Part shown: positions 1 through 5,456 of the stretch, piece by piece
Layout of the letters: each line of letters opens with the position of its first letter
Position numbering within the stretch: position 1 is the stretch's first letter
Assembly: GCA_003648875.1 (NCBI GenBank)
Contig: QMQC01000146.1
Location: forward strand, 1-5,456
Reading direction: 5' to 3'
DNA: 5,456 bases
DNA from: Actinomycetota bacterium
GTDB lineage: Bacteria; Actinomycetota; Acidimicrobiia; Spongiisociales; UBA5794
Notes under the pieces: model-generated
What the model saw: only the letters and a program-made list of their open reading frames with translations
The model's database searches: none
What the model was told of the DNA's origin: nothing
Made by a program: the position numbers and the translations under genes

Positions 1-2198
1 AGGATCTGGAGCGGAAGGAGGGGCAGGGGCATTCCAAGAAATGGGCCGATCACCATCACGAGAACTTCTGACGTGTTGCAGGTCAACAGGTACTTGATGA
101 ACTTTCGGATGTTGTCATAGATGACCCTGCCCTCTTCAACAGCTGCGACAATCGTGGCGAAGTTGTCATCGAGTAGCACTATGTCGGAGGCCTGCTTGGA
201 TACATCCGTTCCCGTGATGCCCATCGCAACACCGATCTCTGCCTTCTTCAACGCAGGGGCATCGTTGACACCGTCACCTGTCATGGCCACGAGGTCACCC
301 TCACCCTGGAGTGCGGCGATGAGCTTGAGTTTGTGCTCGGGTGACACGCGGGCGAACACATCAACGGATCGAGCTACCGCAGCAAGCTCGCTGTCACTCA
401 TCTCATCGAGTTCAGGGCCGATCACCACGCGATCTCCATCGGTAATACCGATTTTCTGCGCGATGTGCCGAGCCGTCAGTGGATGGTCTCCGGTGATCAT
501 GACGGGCCTGATCCCCGCTGCCAGCGAATCAGCGACGGCACGCGGCACGGCTTCGCGGGGTGGATCGATGAGTCCGAGCATTCCGACGAATATGAGCTCG
601 TTCTCGACATCTTGATCGGCGTCCACCCAGTCATCGAGTGGCCGTACGGCAAGCCCGAGCACCCGCATCCCCGACCCGGCGAGAGCGGCCTCTGCCTCTA
701 GGATCCGGTCGGACCATTCGGAGTCGAGTGAGACGGTTGCATCATCAACCCACACTCGATCGGATCGATCAAGCAAACCGGTGATTGCCCCTTTCGTGAA
801 AGCGACGAATGCGGGCAGACCGGCACCACTGAGCACAGCTGAGAGAACATCGAGATTGGCAGGCAGCGTTGACCTGTCAACGGGAAGCCTATGGATGGTG
901 GTCATACGCTTGCGCTCGGATTCGAATGGAACCTCCCCCACCCGGGGAAGCGCAGCTTCGAGTTCGTGCTTGAGAAGGCCGATGTTGGCGGCTGCAACCA
1001 CGAGCGCACCCTCGGTTGGATCCCCAACGGCCTTGTATCCGGAATCAGCGGATGTGAGGGCAGCGTCATTGCAGAGGGCACCCGTCGTGATGGCGAGTTC
1101 GATCGTAGACAGGACGTCGCCCGGCAGTTCGTCGTCGAGAAAGAGGTGATGGTTTGCGACATCGAGCACAACCGCCGTCATGCGGTTCTCTGTCAGCGTG
1201 CCCGTCTTGTCCGTACAGATGACGCTGACCGATCCGAGTGTCTCAACCGCAGGAAGGCTCCGAATCAATGCGCGTCGCTTGAGCATCCGCTGTGCGCCAA
1301 GGGACAGGGCGATGGTCACCACTGCAGGCATTGCCTCCGGAATAGCCGCAACCGCAAGGCTGACCGACGTGAGGAGGAGTGTGTCTATGTCATCGCCGCG
1401 TATCAGGCCAAGCCCAAAGATGATCGCCACGAGAACCGTGGCAGCAACGGCAAGGATTCTTCCAAGGTTGTCGAGCCTGCGCTGAAGCGGTGTCCTGTCC
1501 TCTTTGACAGTCTGGATCATCGAGGCGATCTTCCCAATCTCGGTGGCCATCCCTGTGTCCGTGATGAGGAGTTCACCGCGCCCCATGGTGACGGTGGTGC
1601 CCGAGTAGGCCATGTTCCGCCGCTCCGCCAGTGCGCGGGCGGATTCCAGTGTTGTTGCAGCTTGCTTGCTCACAGGCTCGGACTCGCCTGTGAGGGGAGC
1701 CTCCTCTATCCGAAGGTTCGCTGAGTCGATCAGACGGCCGTCAGCCGGGACGATGCTTCCGGTCTCGAGAAGCACTCGGTCGCCAGGGACGAGTCCGGCC
1801 GAAGGCAGCTTGGTGACTTCACCATTTCTCCGAACAGTCACTGCTGGCACAGCCATCTGCTGGAGAGCAGCCATGGCCTCTTCTGCCCTGCTCTCCTGTA
1901 CGTAGCCCATCACCGCGTTCAGGACCACGATCGCGAGGATTGCGATCGCCTCTATCCAGTCGCCGAGCAGCAGCGAGATGAGGGCTGCACCGATCAGAAC
2001 ATAGGTGAGGACCGTTCTGAACTGGGCGATCAGGATCTGGAGCCTCGTGCGGCCAACGGCATCGTCTATCTTGTTCGGTCCGAATCGACCGAGGCGCGCC
2101 TGAGCATCTGTTCGAGTGAGGCCCTCTGTCGGCGAATCGAGTAATCGTGTCGCCTCGTCGGCAGTGATCAGGGACCAGTCGTGGTTCTCGATGTCCAT
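1..2198 (-). CDS. P-type (P-IIA, Ca2+-type) cation-transporting ATPase, C-terminus cut by window edge
   Basis: Membrane pump that moves a cation, most likely Ca2+, across the cytoplasmic membrane using ATP through a phospho-aspartate. One open frame of 732 codons runs from the ATG at 2198 to the left edge. Seen in order: N-terminal cation-ATPase domain (about residues 8-45), helices M1-M2 (about 62-100), actuator motif TGES at 170-173, M3-M4 with IPEAMP at 286-291 (E288 matches the SERCA Ca2+ ligand E309), phosphorylation motif DKTGT with D330, nucleotide-domain KGA with K469, TGD at 569-571, TGDGVND at 640-646, and M5 with N708 and E711, matching SERCA N768 and E771. The frame ends before M6, so the NLVTD-type cation site and roughly 150-200 residues are missing. 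The start has only a weak SD (GGGG, 10 nt upstream). It lies 19 bp after the M20 hydrolase stop on the same strand, suggesting an operon. The family is certain; the ion is inferred. Confidence 0.96.
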   Translation of the reverse strand, partial: MDIENHDWSLITADEATRLLDSPTEGLTRTDAQARLGRFGPNKIDDAVGRTRLQILIAQFRTVLTYVLIGAALISLLLGDWIEAIAILAIVVLNAVMGYVQESRAEEAMAALQQMAVPAVTVRRNGEVTKLPSAGLVPGDRVLLETGSIVPADGRLIDSANLRIEEAPLTGESEPVSKQAATTLESARALAERRNMAYSGTTVTMGRGELLITDTGMATEIGKIASMIQTVKEDRTPLQRRLDNLGRILAVAATVLVAIIFGLGLIRGDDIDTLLLTSVSLAVAAIPEAMPAVVTIALSLGAQRMLKRRALIRSLPAVETLGSVSVICTDKTGTLTENRMTAVVLDVANHHLFLDDELPGDVLSTIELAITTGALCNDAALTSADSGYKAVGDPTEGALVVAAANIGLLKHELEAALPRVGEVPFESERKRMTTIHRLPVDRSTLPANLDVLSAVLSGAGLPAFVAFTKGAITGLLDRSDRVWVDDATVSLDSEWSDRILEAEAALAGSGMRVLGLAVRPLDDWVDADQDVENELIFVGMLGLIDPPREAVPRAVADSLAAGIRPVMITGDHPLTARHIAQKIGITDGDRVVIGPELDEMSDSELAAVARSVDVFARVSPEHKLKLIAALQGEGDLVAMTGDGVNDAPALKKAEIGVAMGITGTDVSKQASDIVLLDDNFATIVAAVEEGRVIYDNIRKFIKYLLTCNTSEVLVMVIGPFLGMPLPLLPLQI

Positions 2199-2217
2199 GA
2201 TGCAGTTTCCCCAGGCC

Positions 2218-3369
2218 TCACCCCTCTGAGAGTTCATCCCAGCGGTCGCCTTCAGCAATATCGATGATCGTCCATGCCATTGCGAGTGCTCCATCGCCGA
2301 TGGCGCGCTCCCCGTCCTCTGAGAGAGTATGCGCCGCAAACTCCTTCTGGTGATTCACGATCGGGTAGCAGTGGAGATCGAGCATCGGATGGATCGATGG
2401 CACGACATGGGACACGTTTCCCATGTCCGTTGAACCAGATGTCTCCTGCGGCAGATCAGCAACACGGTTCATCTTGCGGCCAGCCCTTTCCGAGTTCTCC
2501 AGATAGAGGTCGACGAGTACCGGGTTGGAGATCATGTCCTTGTAGCGGTGACCCATCTCCTTGACCTCCAGTCTGCAGCCGGTCGCCAAAGCGGCAGCTT
2601 CGAAGCACTGCACGACCCTCGGGTAGATATCATCGAGTCGCTCATCGGTCGCTGCGCGCACGTACCAGCTCATTGCGGTGTAGCCGGGGATGATGTTCGG
2701 TGCAGCGCCTCCGTGTGAAATGATGCCGTGAACCCTGTCTGAGTCCTTGAGTTGTTGCCGGAGGGTTGACACGTTCACGTAGGCCTGCACTGCAGCGTCG
2801 AGAGCATTGATGCCGAGGTCTGGTGCGCCCGATGCATGTGTTTCATGCCCGAAGAACTCGATGTCGATATGGGCAACGGCAAGAAACTTGGGGTCCACGA
2901 GATCCTTTGTGGCCGGATGGATCATCATCGCAGCTGCAGCGCCTTCATACGCCCCGGCCTTGATGAGGTCGATCTTTCCCCCGAAGGCCTCCTCGGCTGG
3001 CGTTCCGAGAACCGTCAATCGGATTCCGAGGTCGTCGACGATGGGGGCAAGGGCGAGACCGGCACCGATGCCTGCGGTGCCGATGATGTTGTGGCCGCAC
3101 GCATGCCCGACCTCGGGGAGCGCATCCATCTCAGCACAGATGATCACTTCTGGACCAGACGAACCGATCCGTGCAGCGAACGCCGTTTCGAGACCGTATG
3201 CGGGGTACTCGACCTCGAACCCGCCTCCGGTGAGCATGTCGACGTACTTGCGGGAGGTTTCGTACTCCTCGTATCCAACCTCAGGGTTTGCGTACATCCA
3301 CTTCGAGAGCTCACGAAGTGCTCGCTCGTGCCCTGAGAACTCTTCCTGTGCCCGCTGCTTCGTGTCCAC
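2218..3369 (-). CDS. M20-family metallo-amidohydrolase (Acy1L2/AbgB-like)
   Basis: Probable cytoplasmic two-metal hydrolase cleaving an amide bond in an N-acyl amino acid, dipeptide or p-aminobenzoyl-glutamate-like substrate; the true substrate cannot be read from sequence. The chosen GTG start gives 383 residues, near the usual 380-430. In this numbering the motif AEMDALPE includes D82, followed by metal-binding HACGHN (C91, H93), PAEE (E126, E127), H151 in MMIHP, and the late H340 in the NHQKEF segment, which follows STDMGNVSHVVPSIHP. A dimerisation-type insert spans about residues 163-272 and contains the THASGAP segment. CGH spacing and the DALPE-GHACGHN block point to the M20D/Acy1L2 branch rather than the DapE or ArgE branches. 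The start choice rests on GGAAGAGAGG ending 5 nt before GTG; the frame stays open to an ATG at 3393 (no SD) and to 3510, but those extensions look non-coding. It is probably co-transcribed with the ATPase downstream. Confidence 0.93.
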   Translation of the reverse strand: MDTKQRAQEEFSGHERALRELSKWMYANPEVGYEEYETSRKYVDMLTGGGFEVEYPAYGLETAFAARIGSSGPEVIICAEMDALPEVGHACGHNIIGTAGIGAGLALAPIVDDLGIRLTVLGTPAEEAFGGKIDLIKAGAYEGAAAAMMIHPATKDLVDPKFLAVAHIDIEFFGHETHASGAPDLGINALDAAVQAYVNVSTLRQQLKDSDRVHGIISHGGAAPNIIPGYTAMSWYVRAATDERLDDIYPRVVQCFEAAALATGCRLEVKEMGHRYKDMISNPVLVDLYLENSERAGRKMNRVADLPQETSGSTDMGNVSHVVPSIHPMLDLHCYPIVNHQKEFAAHTLSEDGERAIGDGALAMAWTIIDIAEGDRWDELSEG

Positions 3370-3554
3370 GTGTGCCTCTCTTCCGGAGTACATCGGCTGA
3401 CGGTCAGGTTGCAGCCGGCGTGGGTCAGGGTACACCGTCCCCCCGTGCCAGATAGCTTGGCAGCGTCGTAGTATCTCGACGAACGAGGAGGACGGTTGGG
3501 CCACTACCACAACGTTTCGATGTCAACTGAAGAGGCAACGAGGGAACGCTGCGC
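3370..3554. promoter_or_regulatory. Divergent intergenic region between M20 hydrolase and lgt
   Basis: These 185 bp separate two genes read outward, so promoters for both should lie here. I see no convincing paired -35/-10 boxes on either strand. A 17-bp imperfect dyad, TGCCA-N7-TGGCA at 3446-3462, could be an operator but arms of 5 bp can occur by chance. For lgt, AGGG at 3541-3544 is a weak SD 10 nt before the ATG at 3555. The region's regulatory role is inferred from gene orientation only. Confidence 0.4.
3375..3384 (-). promoter_or_regulatory. Shine-Dalgarno setting the GTG start of the M20 hydrolase
   Basis: On the minus strand GGAAGAGAGG lies 5 nt upstream of the GTG at 3369-3367. The in-frame ATG at 3393-3391 has no purine-rich stretch at a suitable distance and would place this SD inside the coding region. 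This decides the start as GTG and removes 47 N-terminal residues from the longest open frame. Confidence 0.65.
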
Positions 3555-4427
3555 ATGAGCATGATCGCAGCGATCTCTTCTCCGTCACAGAACGTACTCG
3601 AGCTCGGCCCATTGACGATCCACTTCTACGGCATCCTGATCGCGATCGGCGTCATCGTTGCGATCGTCGTTTCCAAGAAGCGTTACGAGCGGTTCGGTGG
3701 TAGCGGGGAGTTCTTCGAGTCCGCCGCGATCTGGGCGATCGTTCTCGGCTTCCTCGGTGCGAGGGCCGGGTACGTCTTTACGCACTCTGGCCAGTTCACC
3801 GACCGACCGTGGGCCGTGTTCTTCATCTGGGAGGGCGGCCTTGCACTCTATGGCGGACTCTTCTTTGGTGCGCTCACAGTCATCTATCTTGTCAACAAGC
3901 GCGGTGGAGACGCCTTTGCGTTCGCCGACGCGGCTGCCGTCGGAATTCCGCTGGCACAGGCGATCGGGCGATGGGGCAACTACTTCAACCAGGAGTTGTT
4001 CGGCACACCATCAGATCTGCCTTGGGCGATCATCATCCACCCAGGCCATCGGCCGGCCGGATACGAGCAGTTCGAGACCTTCCATCCCACGTTCCTCTAC
4101 GAGTCCGTCTGGAATGCGCTCGTCCTTGTGCCTGTCATTCTCTGGCTCGAGAGGAGAGAGAAGCTTGCAAAGGGTGCCTCCTTTGGTGTGTACATCGTCA
4201 TGTACAGTTTCATCCGATTCACGATGGAGCTGCTGCGTACCGACACCACCTTCAGACTCCTCGGAATGAGTAGAAACGGCTGGATCTCGGTGGCAGCCCT
4301 CATCGGCGGTTTGATCTGGATCTACTGGATGCAGAAGAGGGCAGAGGAACGGACGCTGGTCGGTGAGCCGACGCTTCTGTCGCCGCAGGCGGCGACCAAT
4401 AGCGCGTCCCCCCTCGATCCTCGCTGA
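3555..4427 (+). CDS. lgt: Prolipoprotein diacylglyceryl transferase Lgt
   Basis: Integral membrane enzyme that transfers a diacylglyceryl group from phosphatidylglycerol to the lipobox cysteine of prolipoproteins, the first step of lipoprotein maturation. The 290-residue product has the family length and several hydrophobic helices. Key residues seen: Y25 (matching E. coli Y26), the WEGGLALYGG loop at 92-101, the signature GRWGNYFNQE at 138-147 with R139, N142 and E147 (E. coli R143, N146, E151), HPTFLYE at 177-183, and R221 with E225 in the late helix (E. coli R239, E243). Y99 sits where E. coli has H103. ATG 3555 is preferred over ATG 3561 because the weak SD AGGG is 10 nt upstream. The last seven codons, including the stop, lie in a 31-bp repeat, so the tail SPLDPR looks repeat-derived. 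It is transcribed divergently from the M20 gene and converges with the VOC gene, so it appears monocistronic here. Confidence 0.98.
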   Translation: MSMIAAISSPSQNVLELGPLTIHFYGILIAIGVIVAIVVSKKRYERFGGSGEFFESAAIWAIVLGFLGARAGYVFTHSGQFTDRPWAVFFIWEGGLALYGGLFFGALTVIYLVNKRGGDAFAFADAAAVGIPLAQAIGRWGNYFNQELFGTPSDLPWAIIIHPGHRPAGYEQFETFHPTFLYESVWNALVLVPVILWLERREKLAKGASFGVYIVMYSFIRFTMELLRTDTTFRLLGMSRNGWISVAALIGGLIWIYWMQKRAEERTLVGEPTLLSPQAATNSASPLDPR

Positions 4428-4435
4428 CGCTCGTC
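4405..4435. repeat. 31-bp direct repeat, copy 1 (overlaps lgt 3' end)
   Basis: A perfect 31-bp match to 4473-4503, offset by 68 bp. It begins CGTCCCCCCTCG and ends with TGACGCTCGTC. The copy contains the lgt stop codon (TGA, 4425-4427) and codes for the last residues SPLDPR. The identity ends sharply on both sides (next bases CTGCAG here, TCGTGT after copy 2). Confidence 0.9.
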
Positions 4436-4472
4436 CTGCAGTGGTTCTCGCGTGCCGCGCTCGCAGGCTCGT

Positions 4473-4503
4473 CGTCCCCCCTCGATCCTCGCTGACGCTC
4501 GTC
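4473..4503. repeat. 31-bp direct repeat, copy 2
   Basis: Perfect second copy of the 31-bp unit at 4405-4435, separated from it by a 37-bp GC-rich spacer. Its first ten bases (CGTCCCCCCT) are the exact reverse complement of AGGGGGGACG at 4519-4528, as are those of copy 1, so the module can be viewed as bounded by 10-bp terminal inverted repeats. Confidence 0.9.
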
Positions 4504-4507
4504 TCGT

Positions 4508-4527
4508 GTCCCCCCTGAAGGGGGGAC
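4508..4527. terminator. C6/G6 hairpin between convergent genes, possible bidirectional terminator
   Basis: Perfect 8-bp stem GTCCCCCC / GGGGGGAC closed by a TGAA loop, extendable by two G-U wobble pairs in RNA of the plus strand. It lies 80 nt after the lgt stop and one base before the VOC stop codon, where a shared terminator would be expected. No T-run follows on either strand, so it is not a canonical intrinsic terminator. It is also the end piece of the repeat module. Confidence 0.4.
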
Positions 4528-4528
4528 G

Positions 4529-4885
4529 TCAGGTTGCGGCGTCCGGTTGATGCACTCCCAAGATCATGCCGGTCGTGTCTGTGAAGTAGCAGGCGTGGCC
4601 GACTCCGGGAATTGTGAACTTGGGGACCACGATCTCGCCACCTGCGAAGATGACCCTCCCCATGTATCCCTCGAGATCATCGACGGTGATGGTCGCGACG
4701 GTGATCGGCTGTCCATCCTCTGACGTCGTGAAGCCTGTGTCGATCCCGGGTTCCTCGCCGTGGCCGGCAACGAAGTAGTCCTCTGCCCCCCAGGGTTGAG
4801 GATTCCAGTCGAACACGTCTTCATAGAACTTGGTCGACGCCTCGACGTCCCCGCTGTTGAATTCGACGTAGTTGATGAACGGCAT
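4529..4885 (-). CDS. VOC-family (glyoxalase/bleomycin-resistance fold) protein
   Basis: Small cytoplasmic protein of 118 residues with one pair of beta-alpha-beta-beta-beta modules, the usual size of stand-alone VOC proteins that act as dimers. Visible blocks: the opening strand FINYVEF with E8 as a possible metal ligand; SGDVEAS leading into the helix KFYEDVFDW (about 11-27); a middle strand ITVATITVDDLE (61-72); then AGGEIVVPKF and the common IPGVGHACYFTD block (81-103) ending in ILGVHQ. The last strand has Q113 where metal-dependent members often have Glu. This resembles the broad 'lactoylglutathione lyase-related' group, whose members differ widely in function, so no reaction is assigned. 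The start is ATG 4885, with AAGGAG 4 nt upstream; an in-frame ATG at 4903 would add MRRRRP but lacks a good SD and would bury this one. Converges with lgt; a strong hairpin separates it from the SPFH gene upstream. Confidence 0.9.
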   Translation of the reverse strand: MPFINYVEFNSGDVEASTKFYEDVFDWNPQPWGAEDYFVAGHGEEPGIDTGFTTSEDGQPITVATITVDDLEGYMGRVIFAGGEIVVPKFTIPGVGHACYFTDTTGMILGVHQPDAAT

Positions 4886-4889
4886 GGGT

Positions 4890-4895
4890 CTCCTT
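4890..4895 (-). promoter_or_regulatory. Shine-Dalgarno AAGGAG of the VOC gene
   Basis: AAGGAG on the minus strand ends 4 nt before ATG 4885-4883, within a longer purine run (GAGAAGAAGGAGA). The spacing is slightly short, but this is the best SD in the window and supports the shorter VOC start over ATG 4903. Confidence 0.6.
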
Positions 4896-4911
4896 CTTCT
4901 CATCCAGGCGG

Positions 4912-4917
4912 ATCATA
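4912..4917 (-). promoter_or_regulatory. Possible -10 box (TATGAT) for the VOC gene
   Basis: TATGAT on the minus strand matches the TATAAT consensus at five of six positions and lies 26 nt upstream of the VOC start, between the gene and the stem-loop at 4922-4950. No good -35 hexamer is found 16-18 bp upstream (that position falls in the stem-loop, GGGTCA at best). A separate VOC promoter would fit with the hairpin ending the SPFH transcript, but the call is weak. Confidence 0.25.
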
Positions 4918-4921
4918 CGCG

Positions 4922-4950
4922 CGGAGGGAGCGGGTGACCCGCTCCCTCCG
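4922..4950 (-). terminator. Perfect 13-bp GC-rich stem-loop after the SPFH gene
   Basis: CGGAGGGAGCGGG pairs without mismatch with CCCGCTCCCTCCG around a 3-nt loop (TGA on plus, TCA on minus). It starts 21 nt downstream of the SPFH stop codon on the minus strand, a typical terminator place, and upstream of the VOC gene. There is no U-tract after it (GCGTATG follows), so termination would be of the U-less type or the structure could protect the transcript's 3' end. Confidence 0.55.
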
Positions 4951-4971
4951 ACCGCTTGGTACGTAGTGGCC

Positions 4972-5456
4972 CTACTGATCCGTGTCGCTCTTCGTATCGT
5001 TGAAGAGCTCACCGATCGCGCCGATGCTCGAGAGGATCCCGCTTGTCTCCAGCGGGAGATAGATCTTCGTAGCGTTTCCATCCGCGATGCCCTGAAGTGC
5101 TTCCAGGTACTTGATCGCGATCAGATCAGGCGTCGGATCGCCGTTGTGTATTGCGCTGAACACGCGCTCAACGGCCTGACCCTCACCTTCGGCGACTGTG
5201 AGCAATTGATACTGTTCAGCGTCTGCGACCTCTTTGATCGCCTGTGCCTGACCCTCAGCGTCGAGGATCCGTGCCTGTTTCACACCCTCTGCGCCGAGGA
5301 TGGCTGCTCGCTTCTCGCCCTCTGCCTCTGTGACGATGGCACGACGATCGCGTTCGGCCTTCATCTGGCGATGCATGGCGTCCGTAACGTCCGCGGGTGG
5401 ATCGATCCTCTGGATCTCGACACGCACAACCCGTGTTCCCCAGACATCGGTCGCCT
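4972..5456 (-). CDS. SPFH/band-7 (stomatin/QmcA-like) protein, N-terminus beyond window
   Basis: C-terminal 160 residues of a membrane-anchored SPFH protein, a family that forms large oligomeric cages or rings in membranes and is linked to membrane-domain organisation and protease control. No start is inside the window; the first whole codon is at 5454. Visible: the end of the SPFH domain (WGTRVVRVEIQRIDPP), the family block AMHRQMKAERDRRA, then a charged Ala/Glu-rich coiled coil with five consecutive 11-residue units beginning AEG or ADA (5161-5325), then the C-terminal block IAIKYLEALQGIADG and a short segment with YLPLETSGILSSIGAI before the TAG stop. This order matches paraslipin/QmcA-type members rather than HflK/HflC. 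Such genes often sit beside an NfeD-family gene, which would be off the right edge. Followed by a 13-bp stem-loop. The family is confident; the exact role is not determined. Confidence 0.93.
   Translation of the reverse strand, partial: ATDVWGTRVVRVEIQRIDPPADVTDAMHRQMKAERDRRAIVTEAEGEKRAAILGAEGVKQARILDAEGQAQAIKEVADAEQYQLLTVAEGEGQAVERVFSAIHNGDPTPDLIAIKYLEALQGIADGNATKIYLPLETSGILSSIGAIGELFNDTKSDTDQ

Larger units (their letters stand above)
4405..4528. repeat. 124-bp repeat module filling the lgt/VOC convergent gap
   Basis: Composite of two 31-bp direct copies, a spacer, and a terminal C6-TGAA-G6 hairpin. The outermost ten bases on each side are perfect inverted complements. It starts within lgt and stops at the base before the VOC stop codon. 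It resembles a small non-autonomous interspersed repeat (REP/MITE-like), but no transposase is present and no clear target-site duplication flanks it (left flank CAATAGCG, right flank TCAGGTTG). The mobile nature is inference; the repeat structure is directly visible. Confidence 0.6.

Noticed and set aside
1..12. 12-bp sequence AGGATCTGGAGC repeated at 2032-2043
   Set aside because: Both copies are inside the ATPase and encode the same few residues (LQIL); likely chance or shared codon use near membrane helices rather than a repeat element.
891..1724. Long plus-strand open frame of 277 codons
   Set aside because: It lies wholly opposite the ATPase, which has all P-type motifs in the minus frame; the plus-strand product is Arg/Cys/Ser-rich with no recognisable domain.
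1950..1959. A single GCGATCGC octamer, the cyanobacterial HIP1 motif
   Set aside because: One occurrence within a GATC-rich window is not the density seen in cyanobacteria and does not indicate such an origin.
2807..3400. Plus-strand open frame of 197 codons (and another at 2836-3336)
   Set aside because: Both are antisense to the M20 hydrolase, whose metal-binding motifs are clear; the products have no family features.
3446..3462. 17-bp dyad TGCCA-N7-TGGCA as a repressor operator
   Set aside because: Arms are only 5 bp and no regulator gene is nearby; noted in the intergenic entry but not called as an operator.
3370..3510. N-terminal extension of the M20 hydrolase up to 3510 or to ATG 3393
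   Set aside because: No SD precedes those starts, the extra residues do not resemble the family, and a good SD stands before GTG 3369.
3521..3526. Perfect TTGACA -35 hexamer on the minus strand upstream of the M20 gene
   Set aside because: No acceptable -10 box at 16-18 bp (the sequence there is TGGCCC); the nearest, TAGTGG, is at 14 bp spacing, so I do not call a promoter.

Overview
This is an ordinary chromosomal stretch of a moderately high-GC bacterium. The mix of an SD-led GTG start, G/C-rich third codon positions, a non-histidine residue in the Lgt HGG motif and a C/G-rich interspersed repeat fits an actinobacterial lineage (possibly Acidimicrobiia-like). That placement is inference, because no rRNA or other marker gene is present. 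I see no CRISPR array, tRNA, rRNA, transposase or phage gene.

Layout. (1) 1-2198, minus strand: a large P-type (P-IIA, calcium-type) cation ATPase whose C-terminal membrane helices lie beyond the left edge. (2) 2218-3369, minus: an M20-family metallo-amidohydrolase of the aminoacylase-1-like-2/AbgB type, ending 19 bp before the ATPase start, so the two are probably co-transcribed. (3) 3370-3554: a 185-bp divergent intergenic region. (4) 3555-4427, plus: lgt, the prolipoprotein diacylglyceryl transferase. (5) 4405-4528: a repeat module with two perfect 31-bp direct copies and a C6/G6 hairpin, filling the gap between two convergent genes and supplying the last codons of lgt. (6) 4529-4885, minus: a small VOC (glyoxalase/bleomycin-resistance fold) protein. 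(7) 4922-4950: a perfect 13-bp stem-loop. (8) 4972-5456, minus: the C-terminal half of an SPFH/band-7 (stomatin/QmcA-like) membrane-associated protein that runs off the right edge.

How the genes relate: three are envelope functions (cation export, lipoprotein lipidation, SPFH membrane scaffold), but they are not one pathway. The only likely operon is M20 hydrolase plus ATPase. I find no evidence for a new biological system. The most distinctive item is the repeat module at the lgt 3' end. A marked excess of GATC (about 74 sites by hand count) is the other window-wide signal.
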